Below are positions 1 to 8,117 of a DNA stretch of 64,000 nucleotides, piece after piece. Made by a program: the position numbers and the translations under genes. Origin of the DNA: Amycolatopsis sp. A133 (GTDB lineage Bacteria; Actinomycetota; Actinomycetes; Mycobacteriales; Pseudonocardiaceae); contig NZ_JAVHJU010000002.1 in assembly GCF_031082405.1 (NCBI RefSeq), positions 152,080-216,079 of the forward strand. Direction: 5' to 3'. Position 1 is the first letter of the stretch, and every line of letters begins with the position of its first letter. The notes under the pieces were generated by a model. That model was given only the letters and a program-made list of their open reading frames with translations, was not told where the DNA came from and ran no database searches.

Positions 1-163
1 CCCGCCAGACGAGCCGAGCCTCGCGTAAGCGAGGCGGCTCCGCCCTCGGCGGCCAGGCGAGCGCAGCCCCGCGGCAGCATGCAGGCGCGGCCCCGCGGTG
101 CGGGCGGGCGCGACCCCGCGGCGGCCCGGCAGGCAGGCGGCCAGGTGAGACAGCCCGCAACGG
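1..163. other. Left-edge stretch without a recognisable gene
   Basis: Very GC-rich sequence with many short CGG/GCAGG runs and a small hairpin near 19-38 (CCTCGC, GTAA, GCGAGG). It lies beyond the 3' end of the leftward TetR gene, so it could hold that gene's terminator. No coding region, tRNA or clear promoter was seen. Confidence 0.4.
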
Positions 164-736
164 CTACGCAGGCGCGGCCTTCGAGGCCAGGGCGTCGGCG
201 ATGAACGTCAACTCGCCGTCGAACTCCGCCGGGAGGTCGTCCTCCGAGTGCCGGGCCGTCGCGTGGCGGTGGCTGACCGCCCGGGCCAGCAGGCCCGAAG
301 CGCGCTCCACGTCGGCCGCCGGCAGGCCGCCGCCCGTTGCTGCGAGGATCACCGCGCGGACCTGGCGGACCAGGACCTGGAAGCGCTCATGCAGCGCGTC
401 GCGGACCACGTGATGCGTGTCCGCTTCGCGCCACAGCAGGTGCGAAAGCCCCAGCGATCGGCTGAAGCGGTGGTCGAGTTCGCGGACGAGCCGTCGGAGG
501 CTGCCCGCGAGGTCGCCCGGGACGACGACCACGGCCGGCTCGATGCGCTCGTCCGGAAGCCTGGCGACGAGCGCCGTGAGCAGGTCCGACTTGTGGCGGA
601 AGTAGTAGTGGACCAGCCCCTTCGGGACCCCGGCCCGCTCGGCGATGCGGGACGTCGGGGTGGCGTCGAAGCCGGACTCGGCGAAGAGCGCCTCGGCGGC
701 GCAGAGGATGCGCTCCTTCGCCGAATCCTCGGTCAT
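164..736 (-). CDS. TetR family transcriptional regulator
   Basis: A 190-residue one-component repressor. The N-terminal TetR helix-turn-helix is clear (residues about 8-55: ILCAAEALFAESGFDATPTS, then GLVHYYFRHKSDLL). The C-terminal ligand domain is unspecific, so the inducer cannot be named. The ATG at 736 is chosen because the HTH begins a few residues later, as is usual for the family. It lies 19 bp downstream of the leftward SPW membrane-protein gene, so the two are probably one transcript; whether it controls that gene or itself is inference. No palindrome sits directly at its own start, which supports control from the promoter upstream of 1124. Confidence 0.9.
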   Translation of the reverse strand: MTEDSAKERILCAAEALFAESGFDATPTSRIAERAGVPKGLVHYYFRHKSDLLTALVARLPDERIEPAVVVVPGDLAGSLRRLVRELDHRFSRSLGLSHLLWREADTHHVVRDALHERFQVLVRQVRAVILAATGGGLPAADVERASGLLARAVSHRHATARHSEDDLPAEFDGELTFIADALASKAAPA

Positions 737-755
737 GCCTGTGCCTCCTGCGTTG

Positions 756-1124
756 TCAGTGCTGGCCTGCCGTGCGGTGCGCGGCGTTCGCGACCGGCAT
801 CGCTGCCGCGCCGGCGATGACCGTCAGCACCCCGGCGATCCAGGACGTCCAGGACGCGCCGTTGAACTCCGTGTACCCCATCACCCACGGCGCGATGAAG
901 AGCAGCACGCCGAGCGCGATCTGGATGCCTTCGCCGTAGACCATGCCCGGCATCGCCAGCGAAACCAGGCCGTCGAGTGCGATCAGTGCGCCCAAGACGA
1001 CCATCGTCCACATCGCGGTCGTGTCCGTGCTCAGCCAAAGGGGTGAAAGAGCGGCGACCACCCCGATGACGACCTCGGCCCAGTCATGGGGCCGGGTCCA
1101 CGCGCGCGTCGAGACTTCACTCAT
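756..1124 (-). CDS. SPW-repeat integral membrane protein
   Basis: A 122-residue membrane protein with about four hydrophobic segments. It contains two copies of the SPW-like signature (ALSPLWLS near residue 25 and IAPWVMG near residue 78), the hallmark of the small SPW repeat family common in actinobacteria. The biochemical role of the family is unknown. The start has a strong ribosome-binding site (GGAGGTGA, spaced about 6 bases). First gene of a probable two-gene operon with the downstream TetR regulator, and divergent from ccrA. Confidence 0.8.
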   Translation of the reverse strand: MSEVSTRAWTRPHDWAEVVIGVVAALSPLWLSTDTTAMWTMVVLGALIALDGLVSLAMPGMVYGEGIQIALGVLLFIAPWVMGYTEFNGASWTSWIAGVLTVIAGAAAMPVANAAHRTAGQH

Positions 1125-1185
1125 TCGTGCTCACCTCCGTCGGTGAAACTGCTGGCCGGGTGGTGTACCCGCCATCGATGATCCG

Positions 1186-1207
1186 CTTGACTGGCCAGCC
1201 GGTCAAG
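1186..1207. promoter_or_regulatory. Palindromic operator-like site in the SPW/ccrA divergent region
   Basis: CTTGACTGG-CCAG-CCGGTCAAG has 9-bp arms with one mismatch. Its left arm contains a TTGACT that can act as a rightward -35, with GTAATC 17 bp downstream as a weak -10. A regulator bound here would cover the ccrA promoter and face the SPW-TetR operon. The binding protein is unknown; the TetR of that operon is the nearest candidate. Confidence 0.5.
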
Positions 1208-1248
1208 ATGTAATCGTGCTGTCCGTCTCGTACAGTTGTGGTCGCGTG

Positions 1249-1262
1249 TTACCGGCGAGTAA
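1249..1262. promoter_or_regulatory. TTAC-N6-GTAA palindrome upstream of ccrA
   Basis: TTACCGGCGAGTAA lies 40 bp before the ccrA start. It matches 11 of 14 positions of the perfect palindrome TTACCGACCGGTAA upstream of the acyl-CoA dehydrogenase gene (29707-29720). Such sites are typical of TetR repressors of acyl-CoA metabolism; the regulator is not identified here. Confidence 0.5.
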
Positions 1263-1301
1263 TTTCTGCCGCCAACGCCCCCCATCTCCGCGGAGGAACC
1301 G

Positions 1302-2642
1302 ATGACGCAGCTCGGCGAGATCCAGCAGGCCATCCTGACCGGCGAGTCCGCCGCGGTCGGCTCGTTGCCCGTGCCCGAGAGCTACCGCGGGGTGACCGTG
1401 CACGCCGACGAGGTCGACATGTTCGAAGGCCTCGAGAGCCGGGACAAGGACCCCCGCAAGTCGCTGCACGTCGACGACGTCCCCGTCCCCGAGCTGGGGC
1501 CGGGTGAGGCGCTGGTCGCGGTGATGGCGAGCGCCATCAACTACAACACCGTGTGGACCTCGATCTTCGAGCCGATCCCGACGTTCAAGTTCCTCAAGAA
1601 GTACGGGAAGCTCTCGCCGCTGGCGAAACGGCACGACCTGCCCTACCACGTCGTCGGCTCCGACCTGTCGGGCGTTGTGCTGCGCACCGGGGCCGGTGTG
1701 CACAACTGGAAGCCGGGCGACGAGGTGGTCGCGCACTGCCTGAACGTCGAACTGGAGAGCCCGGACGGGCACAACGACACGATGCTCGACACCGAGCAGC
1801 GGATCTGGGGCTTCGAGACCAACTTCGGCGGGCTCGCGGAGATCGCGCTGGTCAAGGCCAACCAGCTGATGCCGAAGCCGGACCACCTGACCTGGGAAGA
1901 GGCCGCCTCCCCCGGCCTGGTCAACTCGACCGCCTACCGCCAGCTCGTCTCGCGCAACGGCGCGGACATGAAGCAGGGCGACGTCGTCCTGATTTGGGGC
2001 GCTTCGGGCGGCCTCGGCTCCTACGCGACGCAGTACGCGCTGAACGGCGGCGCCATCCCCGTGTGCGTCGTGTCCAGCCCCGAGAAGGCGGCGATCTGCC
2101 GGAAGCTCGGCGCCGAGCTGATCATCGACCGCAGCGCCGAGGGCTACCGGTTCTGGAAGAACGACACCGAGCAGGACCCGAAGGAGTGGCAGCGCTTCGG
2201 CGCGAAGATCCGCGAGCTGACCGGCGGCGACGACCCGGACATCGTGTTCGAGCATCCGGGCCGGGAGACCTTCGGCGCTTCCGTCTACGCCGCGCGCAAG
2301 GGCGGCACGATCGTCACCTGCGCTTCGACATCCGGGTACATGCACCAGTACGACAACCGCTACCTGTGGATGAACCTGAAGCGGATCATCGGCTCCCACT
2401 TCGCGAACTACCGCGAGTCGTGGGAGGCGAACCGGCTGATCGCGAAGGGGCTGATCCACCCGACGCTGTCGAAGACCTACGCGCTCGAAGAGACCGGGCA
2501 GGCCGCGCTGGACGTGCACCGCAACGCCCACCAGGGCAAGGTCGGCGTGCTCGCGCTGGCCCCGGAGGAAGGCCTCGGCGTCCGCGACGAAGAGAAGCGC
2601 GCGAAGCACCTCGACGGGATCAACGCCTTCCGCGGCGCCTGA
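1302..2642 (+). CDS. ccrA: Crotonyl-CoA carboxylase/reductase
   Basis: A cytosolic NADPH-dependent enzyme that reductively carboxylates crotonyl-CoA to ethylmalonyl-CoA, feeding the ethylmalonyl-CoA pathway or polyketide extender units. The 446 residues match the family length and form a zinc-less MDR fold with a Rossmann glycine motif (IWGASGGLGSYA, about 231-242). The four CO2-binding residues of the Kitasatospora enzyme (Asn81, Phe170, Glu171, His365) appear with a uniform +1 offset as N82 (INYNTVW), F171-E172 (WGFETNFGG) and H366 (GSHFANY), so it should carboxylate and not merely reduce. The GGAGG at 1292 fixes the ATG. No other ethylmalonyl-CoA pathway gene is adjacent; a TTAC-N6-GTAA palindrome lies upstream. 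Confidence 0.97.
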   Translation: MTQLGEIQQAILTGESAAVGSLPVPESYRGVTVHADEVDMFEGLESRDKDPRKSLHVDDVPVPELGPGEALVAVMASAINYNTVWTSIFEPIPTFKFLKKYGKLSPLAKRHDLPYHVVGSDLSGVVLRTGAGVHNWKPGDEVVAHCLNVELESPDGHNDTMLDTEQRIWGFETNFGGLAEIALVKANQLMPKPDHLTWEEAASPGLVNSTAYRQLVSRNGADMKQGDVVLIWGASGGLGSYATQYALNGGAIPVCVVSSPEKAAICRKLGAELIIDRSAEGYRFWKNDTEQDPKEWQRFGAKIRELTGGDDPDIVFEHPGRETFGASVYAARKGGTIVTCASTSGYMHQYDNRYLWMNLKRIIGSHFANYRESWEANRLIAKGLIHPTLSKTYALEETGQAALDVHRNAHQGKVGVLALAPEEGLGVRDEEKRAKHLDGINAFRGA

Positions 2643-2652
2643 GCCGCGACGG

Positions 2653-2756
2653 CGCCGGGAGCAGGGCCGGGAACCGTCGCGCTCCCGGCGTCGAAAGCGG
2701 GCCCGCTCCCGGTGTCGGGAATGCCCGGGGAGCCGCCGGAATCCGGCGGTTCCTTT
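2653..2756 (+). terminator. Tandem hairpins after ccrA
   Basis: Two stem-loops follow the ccrA stop. The first pairs CGCCGGGAGC (2653-2662) with GCTCCCGGCG (2681-2690). The second pairs GGAGCCGCCGG (2729-2739) with CCGGCGGTTCC (2743-2753), giving an 11-bp stem with one G-T pair and a 3-base loop, followed by TTT. The second looks like a factor-independent terminator separating ccrA from the DivIVA-like gene. Confidence 0.65.
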
Positions 2757-2835
2757 CGCCGCGGCAGACGGCGCGTTCGGCGCAGGGCCCGGGTGCTCAC
2801 CCTTCCGTGACCCGGCTGCGGCTACGGTAGGCCCC

Positions 2836-4095
2836 ATGAGCCTTGGCGATGAACGGGAGCTTGTGCCGCTGGGAGCCGGCTTCGACGTGGCGAAGCGCGG
2901 GTACAGCCGGGCGCAGGTCGACGAGCACCTCGAACGGCTGGACGCCGATCTGAAGATGCTCACCGCGGATCGGGACGCCGCCATCGCGCAGGCGGGCGAC
3001 CTCGCCCGCCAGCTGGAGATCGCGCGCGGCGAGATCGCGGACCTGCGCGGGCAGGTCGACCGGCTGGCCCAGCCGCCGACGAGCGTCGAAGGCCTGTCCG
3101 AACGGCTGCAGCGGATGCTGCGCCTGGCGCAGGACGAATCCGCCGACACGCGCGCCCGCGCCGAAGCCGAGGCCGGGCACATCCGGGCCAAGGCCGAAAC
3201 GGACGCGAGCGCCATGCGGGCCCGCTACGAGCAGCTGCTCACCGAGCTCGACCTGCGGCGCAAGGAGATGGAAGCCGAGCACCGCAAGGTGCTCGAAGAC
3301 GCCCGCGCGCAGGCCAAGGAGATCACCGACAAGGCCGAGGCGGAGCGCAAGCGGCTCGACACCGAGTCGGCCGACCGCCGCACCAAGGTCGAAGAGGACT
3401 TCGAGATCGCGATGGCCTCGCGCCGCACCGAGGCGATGCGGGTGCTGGCCGAGCAGGAGGCGGCGAGCAAGGCCGAAGCCGCGCGGCGCGTCCAGGAGGC
3501 CACGCAGGACGCCGCCGACATCCGCGCGAAAGTCCTGGAAGAGGAGAAGGCCGCGAAGGCCGACCTCGACCGCCGTCAGCGGGAGTCGGTCGCGGAGGCG
3601 AACAAGCGCCGTCAGGACTCGATCACCGAGGCCAACGCCCGGCTCGCGGAAGCCGCCGACGAGGCGCGGCGCCGCGTGACGTCGGCCACGGAAGAATCCA
3701 ACCGGCGGATAACCCAGGCGAACGAGCGGGTCGACGCGCTGCGGAAGGTGCGCGGCGGGCTGGCCGAGCAGGTGCGCGCGGCGCGGGCGGTGCTGGCCGA
3801 GGCGCACACCGTCCTCGGCGACGAGGTGAAGGTGCCCGCCGACGTCCAGGCCGACCTGGTCACGGACAAGAAACCGGACGCCGTGGACGAGACCGAGAAG
3901 ACGGTCCGGGTCACCGGCGTCGAGGAGACGATCCGAATCCGGGCCAGCGACGTGCCCAAGCCGAAGCCCGGGACCAAGCCGGCCCCCCAGCCCGCGGCCA
4001 AGGCCGGCCCCGCAGTGCCTCCCAAAGCGCCTCCCAAAGCAGCGCCGAAGCCGGCTCCGCGGGCGAGCGGAGCGCAGAAAGCGACTGGCGAGTAA
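2836..4095 (+). CDS. DivIVA-like coiled-coil protein
   Basis: A 419-residue cytoskeletal-type protein. The N-terminus (FDVAKRGYSRAQVDEHLERL, about residues 16-35) matches the DivIVA/Wag31 lipid-binding start with its following coiled coil. Residues about 40-320 are a long Ala/Glu/Arg-rich coiled coil. The tail (about 370-419) is a Lys/Pro/Ala-rich, probably disordered basic region. Proteins of this kind scaffold polar growth, septation or wall synthesis in actinomycetes; the long coil recalls the FilP/Scy polarisome class more than the short core DivIVA, so it may be a paralogue. The ATG lies in GGCCCCATGAGC with no strong ribosome-binding site. No operon partner; the next gene starts 93 bp later. 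Confidence 0.8.
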   Translation: MSLGDERELVPLGAGFDVAKRGYSRAQVDEHLERLDADLKMLTADRDAAIAQAGDLARQLEIARGEIADLRGQVDRLAQPPTSVEGLSERLQRMLRLAQDESADTRARAEAEAGHIRAKAETDASAMRARYEQLLTELDLRRKEMEAEHRKVLEDARAQAKEITDKAEAERKRLDTESADRRTKVEEDFEIAMASRRTEAMRVLAEQEAASKAEAARRVQEATQDAADIRAKVLEEEKAAKADLDRRQRESVAEANKRRQDSITEANARLAEAADEARRRVTSATEESNRRITQANERVDALRKVRGGLAEQVRAARAVLAEAHTVLGDEVKVPADVQADLVTDKKPDAVDETEKTVRVTGVEETIRIRASDVPKPKPGTKPAPQPAAKAGPAVPPKAPPKAAPKPAPRASGAQKATGE

Positions 4096-4188
4096 CCTTC
4101 CACCCGACACGGGCGCGGACGAGCCTGCGCGGTCGGTACCGACCGGCCATCGTCCCTGCTCACGCGGGATCACGTGGAGGTTTTGCGC

Positions 4189-4641
4189 ATGGGTGCGGCA
4201 TATCGGACCGTGGTGGTGGGCACGGACGGCTCGGAATCCTCGTTCGCGGCGGTGGAGCGCGCGGCGGCGGTGGCCGGCGACGCCGGCGCCACGCTCGTCA
4301 TCGCGTGTGCGTTCTACCCGGCCAGCCAGTCCGACGTCGACAAGGCCCAGGACGTCCTCGGCGAGGAGGCGTACCAGGTCGTCGGCTCGGCGCCGGCCGA
4401 AGACACCCTGCAGTCGGCGCGGGACCGGGCGGCGCGGGCCGGCGCGGAGAAGATCGACACGGTCGCGGTGAAGGGCGACCCGGTCGACTCGCTGCGCAAG
4501 GTGGTCAAGGAGCGCGAGGCCGACCTCCTGGTGGTCGGCAACCGCGGGCTCAACACGATCGCCGGCCGGATCCTGGGCTCGGTGCCGTCGGAGGTGGCGC
4601 GCAAGTCCGGCGTGGACGTGCTGATCGTCCACACGACCTGA
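4189..4641 (+). CDS. Universal stress protein (UspA family)
   Basis: A single-domain 150-residue cytosolic Usp. It starts with the typical beta-1 segment (RTVVVGTDGSESS) and near the C-terminus carries the ATP-binding signature G-x2-G-x9-G-S (GNRGLNTIAGRILGS), so it is predicted to bind ATP. The ATG at 4189 is preferred over an in-frame GTG at 4174, because GTGGAGG at 4174-4180 is the ribosome-binding site for the ATG. The adenylate cyclase starts three bases after its stop, so the two are cotranscribed. That pairing suggests shared stress signalling but proves no partner. Confidence 0.93.
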   Translation: MGAAYRTVVVGTDGSESSFAAVERAAAVAGDAGATLVIACAFYPASQSDVDKAQDVLGEEAYQVVGSAPAEDTLQSARDRAARAGAEKIDTVAVKGDPVDSLRKVVKEREADLLVVGNRGLNTIAGRILGSVPSEVARKSGVDVLIVHTT

Positions 4642-4644
4642 GCC

Positions 4645-5769
4645 GTGACCGATTCGAGCGAGGAACTTCAGCAGCGGCTCGAACGCGTCCTGCTCGGCGG
4701 CAGGCGGAAGTACACCCGGCTCGAAGTGGCGGAGAAGGCCGGCGTGCCCGAAGAGCGGTCACGCCGGCTCTGGCGCGCGCTGGGGTTCGCGACCGTGCGC
4801 GACGACGAGGTGGTCTTCACCGACGCGGACGTCGAGGCCATGCGGACGGCGGACCAGCTGGTCCAGTCGGGGCTGATCGACCCGAGCATCGAGGTGTCGG
4901 TGACGCGCGCGCTCGGCCAGCACCTGTCGCGGCTGGCCGAGTGGCAGGTCGACATGCTGTGGGAGCTGATCAAGGAGCAGCCGGAGCTGGGCCGCAGCGA
5001 GCGCCAGGTGACCCGCCTGGTCGACCGGCTGCTGCCGGAGCTCGAGCGGGTGCAGAACTTCGTCTGGCGCCGCCACCTGGCGGCGTACGCGGGACGGGCG
5101 TTCGCGGCGTCGGACGAGCACCTCGAAACCCGCACCGAAGTGGTCGGGTTCGTCGACATGGTGGGCTACACGCGGCTGACGCGCCAGATCGGCGAGGACG
5201 AGCTGAGCCGCGTGCTCGACGCGTTCGAGACGCTGTCGACGGAGGTGATCGCCGAGCACCACGGCCGCGTGGTGAAGATGATCGGCGACGAGGTTCTGTT
5301 CGTGGCGGACGCCCCGGCCGACGCGGCGGAGATCGCCCTGACCCTGACCGAACGCACCTCGGCGGACGAGACGTTGCCGGCGGTCCGCGCGGGCATGGCC
5401 TCGGGCCGGATCCTGTCGCGCTTCGGCGACGTCTACGGCTCGGTGGTCAACCTGGCGGCGCGCCTGACGTCGGTGGCGCGTCCCGGCACGATCCTGGTCG
5501 ACCGCGAACTGGCCGCGGAACTGGCGGACGAGAAGGCGTACGAGCTGCGCGTCCGCCGGCCGGTGACGGTCCGCGGGTACAACCGCCTGCGTCCGGCGGC
5601 GCTGCGCCGGGCGAGCGAGGCCCCGACGGGCATGTTCGCGAGCTCCCAGCAGCTGGCGGCGGAGATGCTGGGCCTGGCCGATCCGTCGGCCCGGGAGGAA
5701 CCTCCGGAGGACCAGGCGACGGAGACCCCGGAACCGAGGCCCCGCCGACGGCGGCGCCGCATCCGCTGA
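4645..5769 (+). CDS. Class III adenylate/guanylate cyclase with N-terminal regulatory domain
   Basis: Makes cyclic AMP (substrate inferred). Residues about 1-150 are helical and begin with a MerR-like helix pair (KYTRLEVAEKAGVPEERSRR), resembling the autoinhibitory domain of mycobacterial Rv1264-type cyclases, which sense pH. The catalytic domain (about 165-310) shows the first metal Asp in GFVDMVGYTRLT, the second in KMIGDEVLFV, and the transition-state Asn/Arg in VYGSVVNLAARLTS. The C-terminus is Pro/Arg-rich. The GTG start lies three bases after the usp stop. No membrane segment, so a soluble homodimer is expected. Confidence 0.92.
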   Translation: MTDSSEELQQRLERVLLGGRRKYTRLEVAEKAGVPEERSRRLWRALGFATVRDDEVVFTDADVEAMRTADQLVQSGLIDPSIEVSVTRALGQHLSRLAEWQVDMLWELIKEQPELGRSERQVTRLVDRLLPELERVQNFVWRRHLAAYAGRAFAASDEHLETRTEVVGFVDMVGYTRLTRQIGEDELSRVLDAFETLSTEVIAEHHGRVVKMIGDEVLFVADAPADAAEIALTLTERTSADETLPAVRAGMASGRILSRFGDVYGSVVNLAARLTSVARPGTILVDRELAAELADEKAYELRVRRPVTVRGYNRLRPAALRRASEAPTGMFASSQQLAAEMLGLADPSAREEPPEDQATETPEPRPRRRRRRIR

Positions 5770-5829
5770 CCCGGCCGGCCGGGACCACTTGGGTAAACTC
5801 CTCCCCTCGCGAGGACGAGGGAGGTGCGC

Positions 5830-6570
5830 GTGGCCGGGCACGGTGGTGATTCCGGTGCGCCGGGCACCCGGGACGGCGTTTCCCGGCCGGCGGTGTTCCT
5901 CTCGTACGCCCGGGAGCCGGACGACCCGGCGCACGAGGAGTCCGTGCTCCGGCTCTGGACGTTCCTGCGGTCCTGCGGGGTCGACGCCCGGCTCGATCTG
6001 GGCGAGGCCGGCGAGCGCCGGGACTGGGCGTTGTGGATGGCCGCGCAGATCCGGGAAGCCGGCTATGTGCTCGTGATCGCCTCGCCCGCGTATCGCCGGA
6101 GCGCCGAGGGCCGCGGTCAGGCGCACGAGGAACGGGGCGTGCAGTGGGAGGCCCGGCTGATCCGCGACGCCTTCTACGCCGACCCGCACGCGCTGAACCG
6201 GTTCGTCCCGGTCGTCCTGCCCGGCCAGAGCGTGGCCGGCGTGCCGGATTTCCTGGCCCCGGCCACTTCGACGGTCTACCCGGTCTCGGACTTCACCGTC
6301 GAGGGCGCCGAGCAGCTCCTGCGGCTGCTGACGAACCAGCCCGAGTTCATCCCGCAACCGCTGGGGCCGGTGCCCGCGCTCGCGCCACGGCCGGGGCGGC
6401 CGCCGGACGCCGGCGTGCGGAACAGCATCACCGGCGACGTCACCGGGATCGTGATCCAGGCGGGGAGCATCACCGGGCCCGTGACGCTCTCCTCCCCCGG
6501 GCCGCGAGCCGGAGCGGACGCCGATCCGCGGACCGGGAACACCGCCGAGGACGCACCCGGCCGCGACTGA
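5830..6570 (+). CDS. SEFIR (TIR-like) domain protein with C-terminal RHIM/PP-like amyloid motif
   Basis: Residues about 20-150 form a SEFIR domain: VFLSYAR (22-28) then GVQWEARLI (103-111), the bacterial SEFIR pattern. SEFIR/TIR domains mediate homotypic assembly in immunity and some are NAD-cleaving; activity here is untested. After a Pro-rich linker, residues about 198-220 hold a pseudo-palindrome, GDVTG-IVIQAG-SITGPV, with a V/I-Q-A-G core (Q210). This resembles the RHIM/PP/BASS3 prion-like motifs that pair bacterial NLR-type receptors with cell-death effectors. The GTG at 5830 is preferred because GGAGG (5820-5824) is correctly spaced for it and overlaps the GTG at 5824. A TAAACT at 5794 may be its own -10. 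No cognate receptor lies nearby. Confidence 0.82.
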   Translation: MAGHGGDSGAPGTRDGVSRPAVFLSYAREPDDPAHEESVLRLWTFLRSCGVDARLDLGEAGERRDWALWMAAQIREAGYVLVIASPAYRRSAEGRGQAHEERGVQWEARLIRDAFYADPHALNRFVPVVLPGQSVAGVPDFLAPATSTVYPVSDFTVEGAEQLLRLLTNQPEFIPQPLGPVPALAPRPGRPPDAGVRNSITGDVTGIVIQAGSITGPVTLSSPGPRAGADADPRTGNTAEDAPGRD

Positions 6571-6574
6571 GCGC

Positions 6575-7627
6575 TCAGGCGTCGAAGTCGACCGTCAACG
6601 TCTCCGAGACCGGGTACGACTGGCACGTCAGCACGAATCCCGCCTCGACCTCCGCCTTCTCCAGCGCGAAGTTGCGCCGCAGGTCGACCTTGCCCTCCGT
6701 CACCTTCGCGCGGCACGTCCCGCACACCCCGCCCTTGCACGCGAACGGCAGGTCCGGGCGGAACTTCTGGGCCCCGTCGAGCACCGACGTCGAGCGCGGC
6801 AACGTCATCGGCGTCGACCGGCCGTCCAAGACCACCGACACCTCCGACGACTCCCCCGCCACCGCCGGGTCGAGGTGCTCCACCGGGGCCGGGGGCGTGT
6901 CCACGTAGAACAGCTCCTGGTGGATCCGCTCGCGAGGCACGCCCAGTGACGCCAGCAGCTCCTGCGCGCCGGTCACCATTTCGAACGGGCCGCACAGCCA
7001 CCAGTGGTCCACGGACGAAACCGGCACCAACGAGGAGAACAGCGTCCGCAGCTTCGGGACGTCCAGGCGGCCCGTGAACAGCTCCGCCTCGCGGGGCTCG
7101 CGCGACAGCACGTGGATCAGCTCGAGCCGCGAGGGCGCGCTGTCCTTCAGGTCCGCCAGCTCGTCCGCGAACATCACCGTGTCCGTGCGGCGGTTGCCGT
7201 ACAGCACCGTCACCGTGGCCTCGGACGACTTCAGCAGCGACGACACGATCGACAGCACCGGCGTGATGCCCGAGCCCGCCGCGATCAGGACGTGGTGGCC
7301 GCCCGCCGAAAGGTCCGGCGTGAACGAACCCGTCGGTGGCGCGACCTCCACCGTGTCGCCCGGACGGACTTCGTTCACCAGCCACGACGAGAAACAGCCG
7401 TCCGGCACCAACCGGACGCCGACCCGCGGCGGTGCTCCCGCCGGGGCGCAGATCGAGTACGACCGGCGCTCGTCACGGCCGTCGATCGAGCGCCGCAACG
7501 TCAGCGACTGGCCCGGTTTGAACGCGTACTCCGAAGCCAGCGACGAAGGCACGTCGAACGTCACCGCGACGGCGTCGTCGCACAGCCGCTCGACCCCGGC
7601 CACCGTCAACTCGTGGAACCGCGCCAC
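6575..7627 (-). CDS. paaE: Phenylacetyl-CoA epoxidase reductase subunit PaaE
   Basis: Passes electrons from NADPH to the PaaABC oxygenase. The 350 residues contain an N-terminal ferredoxin-NADP reductase module (FAD motif RRSYSICA, NAD-binding GSGITPVLSI) and a C-terminal plant-type 2Fe-2S ferredoxin with FACKGGVCGTCRAKV and a final Cys in VLTCQSYP. The GTG at 7627 is chosen because AAGGAG is correctly spaced and paaD ends two bases upstream; longer in-frame starts lie inside paaD. Last gene of the leftward paaZABCDE operon. Confidence 0.95.
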   Translation of the reverse strand: MARFHELTVAGVERLCDDAVAVTFDVPSSLASEYAFKPGQSLTLRRSIDGRDERRSYSICAPAGAPPRVGVRLVPDGCFSSWLVNEVRPGDTVEVAPPTGSFTPDLSAGGHHVLIAAGSGITPVLSIVSSLLKSSEATVTVLYGNRRTDTVMFADELADLKDSAPSRLELIHVLSREPREAELFTGRLDVPKLRTLFSSLVPVSSVDHWWLCGPFEMVTGAQELLASLGVPRERIHQELFYVDTPPAPVEHLDPAVAGESSEVSVVLDGRSTPMTLPRSTSVLDGAQKFRPDLPFACKGGVCGTCRAKVTEGKVDLRRNFALEKAEVEAGFVLTCQSYPVSETLTVDFDA

Positions 7628-7628
7628 C

Positions 7629-8117
7629 TCAGATCTCCTTGACGTGTTCGAACGGCTCGAGACAGGCGCGGCAACGCCGCAGCGCCTTGCACGCCGTCGC
7701 GCCGAAACGGGACTGCTCTTCGGTGTCCGCCGAGCCACAGTGCGGGCACAGCACCCGCGTCACCGGCGCCGACAGCGTCAGCGGGATCGGGCCCGATCGG
7801 CGGGGCGCCGCACCCGGGGGCGCGATCCCGGCCGCGGCCAGCTTTTCGCGCCCTGACGGGGAAATCCAGTCCGACGTCCACGCCGGCGCCAGCTGCGTCC
7901 GGATCTCGACGTCCGAATAGCCCGCCGAAACCAGCGCGTGCTCCAGATCGTCGCGCATGGTGTCCATCGCCGGGCAGCCCGTGTACGTCGGCGTGATCGC
8001 GACGACCACGCGTCCCTCGGACTCCGACACCGAACGCAGCACGCCCAGGTCCGCCAGCGTCAGCATCGGCAGCTCGGGGTCGGTCACCGTGGCGGCCACG
8101 GCCGCGGCGGTCACCAT
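7629..8117 (-). CDS. paaD: Phenylacetyl-CoA epoxidase assembly protein PaaD
   Basis: A 162-residue MIP18/DUF59-family maturation factor thought to help assemble the iron centre of the PaaABC epoxidase. The N-terminal DUF59 part has DPELPMLTLADLG and a TPTYTGCPAM segment. The C-terminal part carries a Cys-rich zinc-ribbon-like patch (CPHCGSADTEEQSRFG, then CRACLEPFEH) typical of PaaD. Its start overlaps the end of paaC and its stop sits next to the paaE start, indicating translational coupling. Confidence 0.93.
   Translation of the reverse strand: MVTAAAVAATVTDPELPMLTLADLGVLRSVSESEGRVVVAITPTYTGCPAMDTMRDDLEHALVSAGYSDVEIRTQLAPAWTSDWISPSGREKLAAAGIAPPGAAPRRSGPIPLTLSAPVTRVLCPHCGSADTEEQSRFGATACKALRRCRACLEPFEHVKEI

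Noticed and set aside
1302..2642. ccrA as an ordinary quinone or alcohol dehydrogenase of the MDR family
   Set aside because: All four CO2-pocket residues match the carboxylase with a constant offset.
7628..7738. A 37-residue N-terminal extension of PaaE
   Set aside because: It lies inside paaD, is Arg/Ser-rich, and the GTG at 7627 has an AAGGAG site.
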